In this document: piece after piece, positions 45,881-56,960 of the stretch
Numbering within the stretch: position 1 is the stretch's first letter
Layout: the number at the start of each line of letters is the position of its first letter
Assembly (NCBI RefSeq): GCF_047675955.1
Contig: NC_132923.1
Span: 87,393,637 to 87,457,636 of the forward strand
Length of the DNA stretch: 64,000 bases
Direction: 5' to 3'
Source: Chlorocebus sabaeus
Lineage: Eukaryota > Chordata > Mammalia > Primates > Cercopithecidae
The notes under the pieces: model-generated
Told to the model about the DNA's origin: nothing
The model's database searches: none
Seen by the model: only the letters and a program-made list of their open reading frames with translations
Made by a program: the position numbers and the translations under genes

Positions 45881-46170
45881 GACCGAGTGTGGTAGCTCAC
45901 ACCTGCATTCCCAGCACTTTGGGAAGCTGAGGTGGGTGGATCATAAGGTCAGGAGATTGAGACCATCCTGGCCAACATGGTGAAACCCCGTCTCTACTAA
46001 AATACAAAACATTAGCCAGCCGTGGTGGTGCACACCTGTAGTCCCAGCTACTGGGGAGGCTGAGGCAGGGTAATCACCTGAACCTGGGTGGCAGAGGTTG
46101 CAGTGAATCAAGATCACGCCACTGCAGCTTGGCAACAGAGCAAGACACCATCTCTCAAAAAAAAAAGAAA
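45881..46170 (+). mobile_element. Alu SINE (older) nested in L1M
   Basis: Starts GACCGAGTGTGGTAGCTCAC, ends with A-rich tail 46157-46170. Lies 223 bp from, and opposite to, the Alu at 45348. Confidence 0.94.
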
Positions 46171-47003
46171 TGTTTTTTAGTCTCATTTGTGTGTTTTTTC
46201 TTTTTTGCTTTTGTTATCTGTGCCAGAAATTGCTGCTGAATACAATATTATTAAACTTTTCCTCTATGTTTTCTAGGACTTTTATAGTTTCAGATCTTAC
46301 ATTTAGATCTTTAATTCATTTTGAATTAATTTTTGGATATAGTGTGACATAAATGTCCAATCTCATTTTTTAACATGTGGATATACAGTTTTCTCAACAC
46401 CAGTAATTGAAGACACTACACTTTCCCCATTGTGCAGCCTTGACACTCATGTTGAAGCCAGTTGACCATATATGTGAGGGTTTATTTTGGGACTCTCTAT
46501 CCTGTTCCATTTTTGTAAATGTCTGTTTTTATGCTAGTATCATACCATGTTCATCACTGTAGTTTTGTAATATGTTTGAATTCAGAAAGTGTCAGGCTTT
46601 TAGCTATGTTTTTTTTCCCCTCTAGATTATTTTGGCTATTCAGATTCTTATGAGATATTATATGAATTTTAGATTTTCTTTGTATTTCTACAATAAAATG
46701 AAAAATGTCACTATGATCACAATGATTGCATTGAATCTGTAGATAAATCTATAGGTCACTTTGAGTAGTACAGACATTTTAGTAATATTACATTTTCCAA
46801 TCCATGAACATGGGATATTTTTCATCTTTAATTTCTTTCAGCAATGCTTTGTAGTTTTTAGTATATATATATATCTTTTGCCTCTTTGGTTAAATTCATT
46901 CCTAAGAGTTTTGTTATTTATGTTGCCACTGTAAACAGGATTATTATCTTAAATTCCATTTTGAATTGTTCATTGTTAATGTATAGAATTGCAACTGATT
47001 TTT

Positions 47004-47121
47004 TGAATAAGGTCTTGCTATGTTGTCCAGGCTGGACTTGAACTCATGGGCTAAAGTGATCTTCCCACCTCAGCCTTCCAAGTAGCTGGGACTATAAGCA
47101 TGTAACACCATGCTGCACTCA
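47004..47121 (-). mobile_element. Monomeric Alu-type SINE (FLAM-like) with 12-bp duplication
   Basis: Single-arm Alu text (GGTCTTGCTATGTTGTCCAG, CTCAGCCTTCCAAGTAGCTG) in reverse. CAACTGATTTTT at 46992-47003 and 47122-47133 is a perfect 12-bp target duplication, which shows the monomer inserted as such and is not a broken dimer. Confidence 0.85.
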
Positions 47122-47632
47122 CAACTGATTTTTGTGTGTGTGTTGATTTTGTATCTGCAACTTTGCTAAATTTGTTTATTACCTCTAAAAGGTTTTTAAA
47201 TGGACACTCTAAGGTCTTTACATGTAAGATCATGCTATCTGTGAACAGAGATACTTTTCCTTTACAAGTTGGATGCCTTTTATTTTATTTTTTCTTGCCT
47301 AATTACTCTGGCTAGGACTTCCAGTACTATATTGAATAGAAGTGGCAAGAGTAGGCATTCTTGCCTTGTTCCTAATTTTAGAGGGAAAGCTTTCAGGCTT
47401 TCACTATTGAGAATAATGTTAGATGTGAGTTTTTCATATATGACCTTTATGTTGAGGTAACTTCCTTCTATTCCTAGTTTGTTGACGTTTTTTTTCATCA
47501 TGAAAGGGTTTTGAATTTTGTCACTTTTTTTTTTCTGTATCAACTGAATTGATCATGTAGTTTCCTCTCTTCATTTTGTCAATGTGGTGTATTGTATTGA
47601 TTTTCGTATGTTGAGCTATCCTTGTATTCTAT

Positions 47633-49009
47633 GATGCATTGCCTAACTTATAATGTGCATTTGGTAAATAATGAGATGCTGGGGCTCAAATCTTGACAAA
47701 ATAAAAATAAACAAAAGCCTTTCTATTTCTTATCTTGTCTTGATTCTTGTTCCTGTTATTATTACTATTTTGTGTCAGTTACAATGCCAAATATGTCAGG
47801 AGATAAACAAAAGTAAATGGAAATTTACTTCTCAGTGCCTAGTGGAAGTCTTTTTTATCCATACTAGAAATATTCATGTGCATCAGTCTGAATACTGTTG
47901 TGTGAAAGTCCTGAGTGTTTCAGTGGCTAGGAGAACTGTATTTTAAAATGGGTATGTGCTGATGTTGAAGACAGAGATACAGCAGTGTTATCCCAAGACA
48001 TGTAGCCAAAACGGGCATGGATTCCCATTCTGTGTCAGGCAGTTCTATGCTGTGTTAAATAAGACATAAACTCTGCTATTAAGAAAGCATCTGTCTAATT
48101 GGTGAGATAAGAATGCACATATGACAATTCATACAAATCCTCCTAGGCAATGTGTGGTAGTTTCCCAAGAGAAAGAAAATTACAAACTGGGGAATGATGG
48201 AAGATCAGGGATGACATCATCAAGGCAGTGCTATATTTTCACTGAGCTTTTCAGGATGAGAATTCTGATTGTGAAGAAGCCTCAGCCTGCAAATCCTCTT
48301 GAGTTTAGACCTCTGATGCTTCCACACTATACTAGGGCATACAAATTTCACATTTGTCTAGTCTTCATAGGCCCACCACATTGTCCTTATCCAGAGGCCT
48401 CAGTCCTCTTCCAGTTTGATATATGGGTATAGAGTGGTGGTGGCCACAGTGATGTGCTGCTCATACCTTCCTTTAAGAAAAGAAAACCTGCTCTGGAGAG
48501 AATCATTCACAGTGAACTTCTGTGTAGCACACCAGACCACACATACTTTGGGCTACTCCCAGCCAATGACTGAGTATGGTAAGGGTAGTAGAGTTGGACC
48601 ATTATTACTCAGTGTGGGAAACTAACAGGCAACTGCTGCTCGGATTTCTTATTGGCCTGGCTGAAAATTTTTCAGAACTACACCACAGTCTAGGGCTTTT
48701 CCTACTGAATCCTTCCTTTCTTCTCTCCTTTCACAGGTGACAGACCTGTAACACTGTCTGAAAGCCTACCTTGCCTACTCGTGCTCCTTCCCTCTTATCC
48801 TTAATGTACAATTATCCCTAAAACTCTTTAGCACATCCAATGCTATCTATGTTTCTTCTTGCCAAATGACCCAAACTGATAAACTTGAAAACCCACTGCG
48901 CCTTCTCACCAGGGTTATCTCTCTGTCATTCCTTACTTCAAATCAATGGTCTCTCCCCTCGGATACTATTCCTAGCACAATCTCAACAGTGTTAGGTTTT
49001 CACAATAGT
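47633..49009. other. No recognised feature
   Basis: About 1.4 kb of mostly unique sequence. Includes a moderately GC-rich stretch at 48240-48620 with several short open frames, none with domain character. Confidence 0.4.
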
Positions 49010-49140
49010 ACTTAGAGGTAGATACTATTATTTATACTTTTTAGATGAAGACATTTAAGGTGAGATAGATTAAGAGGTGGGATATAGATTAAATCCACAG
49101 ATCACAAAGGAAATATGTGGCCAGGCTGGTAGTTGAACTC
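49010..49140 (-). repeat. MIR SINE relic
   Basis: TTAGAGGTAGATACTATTAT, TTTTTAGATGAAGACATTTA, GGCTGGTAGTTGAACTC. Diverged. Confidence 0.5.
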
Positions 49141-49307
49141 TTTTTGTGAAACATAAAATCCTGTACTCCCCAACCCACCATCCTGCAACATTTTTTTTTT
49201 AAGGTCTTATTCATGGATAGAGTATCTTCATGTATGTAACTTGTACAATTCAAAAATCCTCACACTCAGAAGGGCCTTATATTTGTTTCAATGTTGTCAT
49301 GAAATTC

Positions 49308-49927
49308 TCCATCAAAAAGTGGGCAAAGGATATGAACAGACACTTCTCAAAAGAAGACATTTATGTGGCCAAGAAACATATGAAAAAAAGCTCATCATCA
49401 TCGGTCATTAGAGAAATGCAAATCAAAACCACAATGAGATACCATCTCACGCCAGTTAGAATGATTATCATTAAAAAGTCAGAAAACAATAGGTGCTGGA
49501 GAGGATGTGGAGAAATAGGAACGCTTTTACACTGTTGGTGGGAGTGTAAATCAGTTCAACCATTGTGGAAGACAGTGTAGCGATTCCTCAAGGATCAAGG
49601 AATACCATTTGACCCAGAAATCCTATTACTGGGTATATACCCAAAGGATTATAAATCATTCTACTGTAAAGACACATGCACATGTATGTTTATTGCAGCA
49701 CTATTCACAATAGCAAAGACTTGGAACCAGCCCAAATGCCCATCAGTGATAGACTGGATAAAGAAAACTTGGCACATATACGCCATGAATACTATACAGC
49801 CATAAAAAAGAATGAGTTCATGTCCTTTACAGGGACATGGATGAAGCTGGAAACCATCATTCTCAACAAGTTAACACAAAAATGGAAAATCAAGCACCAC
49901 ATGTTCTTGCTCATAAGTGGGAGTTGA
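49308..49927 (+). pseudogene. L1 ORF2 C-terminal remnant
   Basis: Encodes the last ~200 residues of ORF2p, including the cysteine-rich zinc knuckle near 49497-49550. A stop at 49578-49580 after PLWKTV and a later frame change break it. No promoter or start of its own. Confidence 0.88.
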
Positions 49928-50144
49928 ACAATGAGAACATATCGGCACAAGAAGGGGAACATCAGACTCTGGGGCCTGTCATGGGTAGGGGCAAGGGGAG
50001 GAATAGCATTAGGAGAAATATCTAATGTAGATGATGGTTTGATGGGTGCCCCAAACCACCATGGCTCATGTATACCTATGTAACAAACCTGCATGTTCTG
50101 CACATGTATACCAGAACTTATAGTATAATAAAAAATAAAAAAGA
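49308..50144 (+). mobile_element. 5'-truncated L1 (L1PA, intermediate age)
   Basis: Begins inside ORF2 at CCATCAAAAAGTGGGCAAAG and runs to the 3'UTR and A-rich tail (AATAAAAAATAAAAAAGA). GAAATTCT at 49301-49308 and 50145-50152 is the probable short target duplication. The 3'UTR G-rich tract has decayed to GGGTAGGGGCAAGGGGAGG. More diverged than the L1s at 21298 and 51298. Confidence 0.92.
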
Positions 50145-50239
50145 GAAATTCTTAATAATTTTTAACAAATGGCTCTGCATTTTCATTTTGCACTGGCCCC
50201 CACAAATTATGTAGCCAGTTCTTAATCTTAAGTTGTGTT

Positions 50240-50390
50240 ATGGTTTTTCAGTTGCCAGAACTCTGCCACTTTCTATTAGGCAAATTGCTTAATCTCACTT
50301 AGCCTCAGTTGCATTTTCCATAACATGAAGGTGAAATAACAGTATCATCTACCATATTCACTTATAAGGGCCATGAGGAAATGAATGAGG
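50240..50390 (+). repeat. MIR SINE
   Basis: AACTCTGCCACTTTCTATTA, GGCAAATTGCTTAATCTCAC and AGCCTCAGTTGCATTTTCCA follow MIR sense order. Confidence 0.7.
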
Positions 50391-51297
50391 AGACTGCTTT
50401 TACTTAGTATAGCTTTATAGAAAGTGTATTGTAATACTTCTTTGGCTTTTATGGAATAAACTCCTTGGCTTTTATGGAACAAAAAGGGTCTTGTGTTCTA
50501 AGTAAAAACACCTGTTGGTCTAAAGGGTCCTTGTAGGGGGAACTCAAGGGGAGACAATTTTGGGCCCATATCAAATGGGTTTCTAGTGCCAGGCAGCCAG
50601 AATTCTTCTGGAACATGGTTAGTAGGTGATTCTTCTTAAATGGCAATCAACTAACCTCAGGGTAATGAAAGCATTCAGAGAATATTTATTGAATGTCTGT
50701 TTTGTACCAGTCCTCATCTTTATTCTTCTCAAATAACCTGTGAGAAATTTTTCTGTGCTACCACAATCACCATCTGATTGGATTGGTGGCCTTAAGAGAT
50801 GGTGAAATCCTGTCGCTAGAAGTATTTAGGCAGAGGCCAGACAGGAAATTTGTGTTGGGAGACAAGGCATGTAAGATGTACATATCTTACATTTTTGTAT
50901 GTCTCACAAGCATGGAGTTGATTGCTTTTGTTTCAGACTGTCTTTTCAGGTTGTTTGTAGAGTGATCATTCCTGGAAGAGAGAATACTATATCCCTCTGG
51001 AGCCAGGTACAGGTGTGCTTACATCCAGTTTAAAACATTTGAATTATCTTAGCTCAGGATTCTCACCAGTAACAAAATTCATGCTCTGTGCAAGTATCAC
51101 CTGGCCCTCTTTGCATTGCTTCTTAGTACTGGGGGATCAGGAAAACCAATATAAAAGCTGATATTCTACCTACTGCCATTGCTATAAGTCTTTTGTGACC
51201 CAGGAGTCTTGTATCTTCTCCCAGTATCTATGAAACTATAGGAGGTTATTTTGCTAGCTTGCATGTAGGATAAAATATCAGAATCTTCACGGTTCTT
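50391..51297. other. No recognised feature
   Basis: Repeat-poor stretch before the young L1. A near-direct repeat of CTTTGGCTTTTATGGAATAA / CCTTGGCTTTTATGGAACAA sits at 50440-50480. No gene. Confidence 0.4.
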
Positions 51298-51392
51298 AAA
51301 AGTTTGAAGGTGTCTTGACTCTTTATCCAGTTTGCCAGTCTGTGTCTTTTAATTGGAGCATTTAGTCCATTTACATTTAAGGTTAAGATTTA

Positions 51393-54300
51393 GTCTGCTG
51401 TATTCAGGAGACCCATCTCACACGCAGAGACATACATAGGCTCAAAATAAAGGGATGGAGGAAGATTTACCAAGCAAATGGAGAACACAAAAAAGCGGGG
51501 GTTGCAATACTAGTCTCTGATAAAACAGACTTTAAACCATCAAAGATCAAAAGAGACAAAGAAGGACATTACATAATGGTAAAGGGATCAATTCAACAGG
51601 AAGAGCTAACTATCCTAAATATATATGCACCCAATACAGGAGCACCCAGATTCATAAAGCAAGTCCTTAGAGACTTACAAAGAGACTTAGACTCCCATAC
51701 AATAATAATGGGAGACTTCAACACTCCACTGTCAACATTAGACAGATCAACGAGACAGAAAGTTAACAAGGATATCCAGGAATTGAACTCATCTCTGCAG
51801 CAAGCAGACCTAATAGACATCTATAGAACTCTCCACCCCAAATCAACAGAATATACATTCTTCTCAGCACCACATCGTACTTACTCCAAAATTGACCACG
51901 TAATTGGAAGTAAAGCACTCCTCAGCAAATGTACAAGAACAGAAATTATAACAAACTGTCTCTCAGACCACAGTGCAATCAAATTAGAACTCAGGACTAA
52001 GAAACTCAATCAAAACCGCTCAACTACATGGAAACTGAACAACCTGCTCCTGAATGACTACTGGGTACATAACGAAATGAAGGCAGAAATAAAGATGTTC
52101 TTTGAAACCAATGAGAACAAAGATACAACATACCAGAATCTCTGGGACACATTTAAAGCAGTGTGTAGAGGGAAATTTATAGCACTAAATGCCCACAAGA
52201 GAAAGCAGGAAAGATCTAAAATTGACACTCTAACATCGCAATTAAAAGAACTAGAGAAGCAAGAGCAAACACATTCGAAAGCTAGCAGAAGGCAAGAAAT
52301 AACTAAGATCAGAGCAGAACTGAAGGAGATAGAGACACAAAAAACCCTCCAAAAAATCAATGAATCCAGGAGTTGGTTTTTTGAAAAGATCAACAAAATT
52401 GACAGACCACTAGCAAGACTAATAAAGAAGAAAAGAGAGAAGAATCAAATCGACGCAATTAAAAATGATAAAGGGGATATCACCACCGACCCCACAGAAA
52501 TACAAACTACCATCAGAGAATACTATAAACACCTCTACGCAAATAAACTGGAAAATCTAGAAGAAATGGATAATTTCCTGGACACTTACACTCTTCCAAG
52601 ACTAAACCAGGAAGAAGTTGAATCCCTGAATAGACCAAAAGTAGGCTCTGAAATTGAGGCAATAATTAATAGCCTACCAACCAAAAAAAGTCCAGGACCA
52701 GATGGATTCACAGCTGAATTCTACCAGAGGTACAAGGAGGAGCTGGTACCATTCCTTCTGAAACTATTCCAATCAATAGAAAAAGAGGGAATCCTCCCTA
52801 ACTCATTTTATGAGGCCAACATCATCCTGATACCAAAGCCTGGCAGAGACACAACAAAAAAAGAGAATTTTAGACCAATATCCCTGATGAACATCGATGC
52901 AAAAATCCTCAATAAAATACTGGCAAACCGGATTCAGCAGCACATCAAAAAGCTTATCCACCATGATCAAGTGGGCTTCATCCCTGGGATGCAAGGCTGG
53001 TTCAACATTCGCAAATCAATAAACATAATCCAGCATATAAACAGAACCAAAGACAAGAACCACATCATTATCTCAATAGATGCAGAAAAGGCTTTTGACA
53101 AAATTCAACAGCCCTTCATGCTAAAAACGCTCAATAAATTCGGTATTGATGGAACGTACCTCAAAATAATAAGAGCTATTTATGACAAACCCACAGCCAA
53201 TATCATACTGAATGGGCAAAAACTGGAAAAATTCCCTTTGAAAACTGGCACAAGACAGGGATGCCCTCTCTCACCACTCCTATTCAACATAGTGTTGGAA
53301 GTTCTGGCTAGGGCAATCAGGCAAGAGAAAGAAATCAAGGGGATTTAGTTAGGAAAAGAAGAAGTCAAATTGTCCCTGTTTGCAGACGACATGATTGTAT
53401 ATTTAGAAAACCCCATTGTCTCAGCCCAAAATCTCCTTAAGCTGATCAGCAACTTCAGCAAAGTCTCAGGATACAAAATTAATGTGCAAAAATCACAAGC
53501 ATTCTTATACACCAGTGACAGTCAAACAGAGAGCCAAATCAGGAATGAACTTCCATTCACAATTGCTTCAAAGAGAATAAAATACCTAGGAATCCAACTT
53601 ACAAGGGATGTAAAGGACCTCTTCAAGGAGAACTACAAACCACTGCTCAGTGAAATCAAAGAGGACACAAACAAATGGAAGAACATACCATGCTCATGGA
53701 TAGGAAGAATCACTATCGTGAAAATGGCCATACTGCCCAAGGTAATTTATAGATTCAATGCCATCCCCATCAAGCTACCAATGAGCTTCTTCACAGAATT
53801 GGAAAAAACTGCTTTAAAGTTCATATGGAACCAAAAAAGAGCCCGCATCTCCAAGACAATCCTAAGTCAAAAGAACAAAGCTGGAGGCATCACGCTACCT
53901 GACTTCAAACTATACTACAAGGCTACAGTAACCAAAACAGCATGGTACTGGTACCAAAACAGAGATATAGACCAATGGAACAGAACAGAGTCCTCAGAAA
54001 TAATACCACACATCTACAGCCATCTGATCTTTGACAAACCTGAGAGAAACAAGAAATGGGGAAAGGATTCCCTATTTAATAAATGGTGCTGGGAAAACTG
54101 GCTAGCCATAAGTAGAAAGCTGAAACTGGATCCTTTCCTTACTCCTTATACGAAAATTAATTCAAGATGGATTAGAGACTTAAATGTTAGACCTAATACC
54201 ATAAAAATCCTAGAGGAAAACCTAGGTAGTACCATTCAGGACATAGGCATGGGCAAAGACTTCATGTCTAAAACACCAAAAGCAACGGCAGCAAAAGCCA

Positions 54301-55109
54301 AAATTGACAAATGGGATCTCATCAAACTAAAGAGCTTCTGCACAGCAAAAGAAACTACCATCAGAGTGAGCAGGCAACCTACAGAATGGGAGAAAATTTT
54401 TGCAATCTACTCATCTGACAAAGGGCTAATATCCAGAACCTACAAAGAACTCAAACAAATTTACAAGAAAAAAACAAACAACCCCATCAAAAAGTGGGCA
54501 AAGGATATGAACAGACATTTCTCAAAAGAAGACATTCATACAGCCAACAGACACATGAAAAAATGCTCATCATCACTGGCCATCAGAGAAATGCAAATCA
54601 AAACCACAATGAGATACCATCTCACACCAGTTAGAATGGCGATCATTGAAAAGTCAGGAAACAGCAGGTGCTGGAGAGGATGTGGAGAAATAGGAACACT
54701 TTTACACTTTTGGTGGGAGTGTAAACTAGTTCAACCATTATGGAAAACAGTATGGCGATTCCTCAAGGATCTAGAACTAGATGTACCATATGACCCAGCC
54801 ATCCCATTACTGGGTATATACCCAAAGGATTATAAATTATGCTGCTATAAGGACACATGCACACGTATGTTTATTGCAGCACTATTCACAATAGCAATGA
54901 CTTGGAATCAACCCAAATGTCCATCAGTGACAGATTGGATTAAGAAAATGTGGCACATATACACCATGGAATACTATGCAGCCATAAAAAAGGATGAGTT
55001 TGTGTCCTTTGTAGGGACATGGATGCAGCTGGAAACCATCATTCTTAGCAAACTATCACAAGAACAGAAAACCAAACACCGCATGTTCTCACTCGTAGGT
55101 GGGAACTGA
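51393..55109 (+). pseudogene. L1 ORF2 with single in-frame stop, N-terminus lost
   Basis: L1 ORF2p is the endonuclease/reverse transcriptase that copies L1 RNA at a nicked target. Numbering from V38 at 51393 reproduces the human register exactly: endonuclease Glu43 (51408), Asp145 (51714), Asn147 and His230 (51969); reverse transcriptase Asp600 (53079) and the FADD site with Asp702 (53385); total 1,275 codons, ending at 55107-55109. So there is no net indel. One nonsense codon, TAG at 53346-53348, stands at residue 689, thirteen codons before FADD; the sibling L1 has CAG there. A Phe replaces the Cys between the His and last Cys of the C-terminal knuckle near 54708. The first ~37 residues, including Asn14, lie in the inverted piece or are lost. 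Non-functional as it stands. Confidence 0.96.
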
Positions 55110-55164
55110 ACAATGAGATCACTTGGACTCGGGAAGGGGAACATCACACACCGGGGCCTATCAT

Positions 55165-55187
55165 GGGGAGGGGGGAGGGGGGAGGGA
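55165..55187 (+). other. L1 3'UTR G-quadruplex-type tract
   Basis: Four G-runs (4, 6, 6 and 3 G) separated by single A: a strong G-quadruplex pattern. It is better preserved than in the L1 at 49308. Known for primate L1 3'UTRs; a role in mobility is suggested in the literature but not shown here. Confidence 0.75.
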
Positions 55188-55389
55188 TTGCATTGGGAGT
55201 TATACCTGATGTAAATGACGAGTTGATGGGTGCAGCACACCAACATGGCACAAGTATACATATGTAGCAAACCTGCACGTTGTGCACATGTACCCTACAA
55301 CTTGAAGTTTAATAATAATAAATAAATTAAAAAAAAAAAAAAAGTTTGAAGGTGGCAGGGAATGACATGTGAAGATTCCTCCCTGTGTT

Positions 55390-55640
55390 AAAAGCAAAAG
55401 AGCACTATACTTAAAGCCAGACAGTCATAGGTTTGAATCTTTGCTTTGCAACTTACTAGCTGGGTGTCCATGAATAAGTTACTTAACATTTTTTAAAGCA
55501 ATTTTCTCTTTGGCAATATAAAGATAATAATATCAGCTTCAGTCGGTTGATGGAAGAATTAAAAGATATAAGAATTATTTCAATGCTACTAATGCAGAGC
55601 TTGGAACATAGAAGGTAGATAGTACATAATTACCATCCTG
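55390..55640 (+). repeat. MIR SINE
   Basis: GGTTTGAATCTTTGCTTTGC, AACTTACTAGCTGGGTGTCC and AATAAGTTACTTAACATTTT follow MIR sense order. The young L1 landed just upstream of it. Confidence 0.8.
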
Positions 55641-55919
55641 ATTTTTCTAATCTTATAGTTTTGTGTCACTCTCATTTCTAAATGCTTGCTTTATTTTAGC
55701 CCCATCTCCTTCAAGATGGGGGAAAGTAGATGTTCATATGATGTTTAGCTGTTTTGTATTCACTTACCAACAAAAGTTTTCTTTTACTTCTCTCTCATAC
55801 CTACTCCTGAAATTTTTACTTCATTTTCTTTTAAGAAAAGTTGAATTCAAGCAGTATATATGAGTTACCTTCTCTTCACCAGATGCAGAGGATGTAGAGA
55901 TAATGTAGACTTACTTAAT

Positions 55920-56960
55920 GCTTTCAAGTAAACATTCATCAAACATTTATTGAACACTTACAATATTCTGAGCACCATTCTACTTGCTGGATAAACAGCA
56001 TAAACAATATGGGCAAGGTCCTTGCTCTAATGGAATTTATGTTTTATCATTACAATTAAAATCCAGTGTGGTAAGCATGTGATAACAATACAAGTAGGAT
56101 CTGTGGCAACAATTAACTCTGTAGGCTAGCCATGGGGATTTCTGGGGAGATTCCCCCTAAAATGATCTTAAAGACTGAGAGATTAGTTAGGCTAAGAAGA
56201 TTTGTCATCAGAGTCAACAGAAAACATATACCAAAAAAGTAACTGAAGAGAGTTTAGTAAAAAGACCGTTTACAGTTATTAGTTCAGGTTTAAGAGAATC
56301 ATCAGGGATGAAGGAGCCTCCAGGGACTGGCAATAGTAAAAGCTGTTTCCACCCCAAAGTCTGAAGGGAGAAGGGTAGGAAGTTATTATTAGAATTGTGG
56401 AAGAACTGTAACAGCTCTTTTATGTGGCCCTTGTGAAGGTAGGCCAGAATAACTATCCTACCTCTTTCTTTTCCTGCTCTCCAGTCTCCCACCAGTGCTT
56501 TCCATTGGCCAAATCTAGATAAGAAGAGAAGAAAGGATAGGGGGTCCTACATGATGTCATCTGTAGAGGTCAGCCTCCCAGCCTCCCAGGATACAAGCAG
56601 GCTGAGAGGAGTAGGGCAGTGAATAACTAACATGAAAAGGGAATAAAGGTATTCCAGGCCGAGGCAATAGCACCAAGGCATAAAGGTGTGAAATGGTGGG
56701 TACAGGAGCACCAAATAGTGGTGTACCTAGAGTTTGCAGCAAGAAGGGAGCTGCAGAGGTAGGTGGAGTTAAGATGTAGAGGGACTTAAAATGCCATGCT
56801 GAGACTCTTAAACTTTTCATACAATATATAGGGAGACATCACTGAAGGAATCAAGGAAGTAACACAGATTTGTGTTTTAGAAAGCTAGTTCTTCTGGGGA
56901 GTGAGAGTGGGATCTTGGGAGACATTTCTTTTCCTGGACAGTGTAAGGGCATGGGCTAAG
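55920..56960 (+). repeat. Unnamed ancient repeat, two pieces
   Basis: 55930-56180 (CATTTATTGAACACTTACAA, GGCAAGGTCCTTGCTCTAAT) and 56640-56960 (GTATTCCAGGCCGAGGCAAT, AGCACCAAGGCATAAAGGTG) have the texture of a well-known dispersed mammalian repeat (phrases like CATTCCAGGCAGAGG and TGCAAAGGCCC). I cannot give its formal name. No gene in between. Confidence 0.5.

Larger units (their letters stand above)
44655..47632 (-). mobile_element. Old antisense L1 (L1M) with three nested SINEs
   Basis: 3'UTR text begins at about 44655 (TTATTATGGTGGTAAAAAAC), followed by antisense ORF2 (GACTGGCTTATTTCACTTAA, AATAATGCTACAATGGATGT, TTTCTTTTGCTGTGCAGAAG) and the reverse transcriptase region at 47280-47600 (CAAAACCC-type decay, AGTACTATATTGAATAGAAG). 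It stops near 47632, so it is 5'-truncated. Alus at 45348-45657 and 45881-46170 and a FLAM-like monomer at 47004-47121 are nested in it. Frames are broken; one 87-codon piece at 47280-47543 still reads as ORF2 palm. Confidence 0.88.
51298..55354 (+). mobile_element. Young L1 (L1PA lineage), 4 kb, twin-primed 5' end
   Basis: Target duplication AAAAGTTTGAAGGTG lies at 51298-51312 and 55340-55354, the second sharing the poly(A). The first ~80 bp (51313-51392) are antisense L1, covering ORF2 residues about 12-35. From 51393 the element is sense and uninterrupted: ORF2 from residue 38 to the normal terminator at 55107-55109, 3'UTR, AATAAA at 55317-55326 and A14. About 5 bp were lost at the inversion joint. 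ORF1 and the 5'UTR promoter are missing, so this copy cannot have its own L1 transcription start. Few differences from the L1 at 21298 indicate recent insertion from a shared source. Confidence 0.97.

Noticed and set aside
48121..48625. Overlapping frames of 103 and 69 codons in GC-richer DNA
   Set aside because: No domain, no family resemblance, no splice or initiation context that stands out. Chance-length frames.
53370..55109. Independent gene starting at the ATG after the L1 stop
   Set aside because: It is the downstream part of the same L1 ORF2, in the same frame; the ATG is the Met right after FADD region codons, not a start site.
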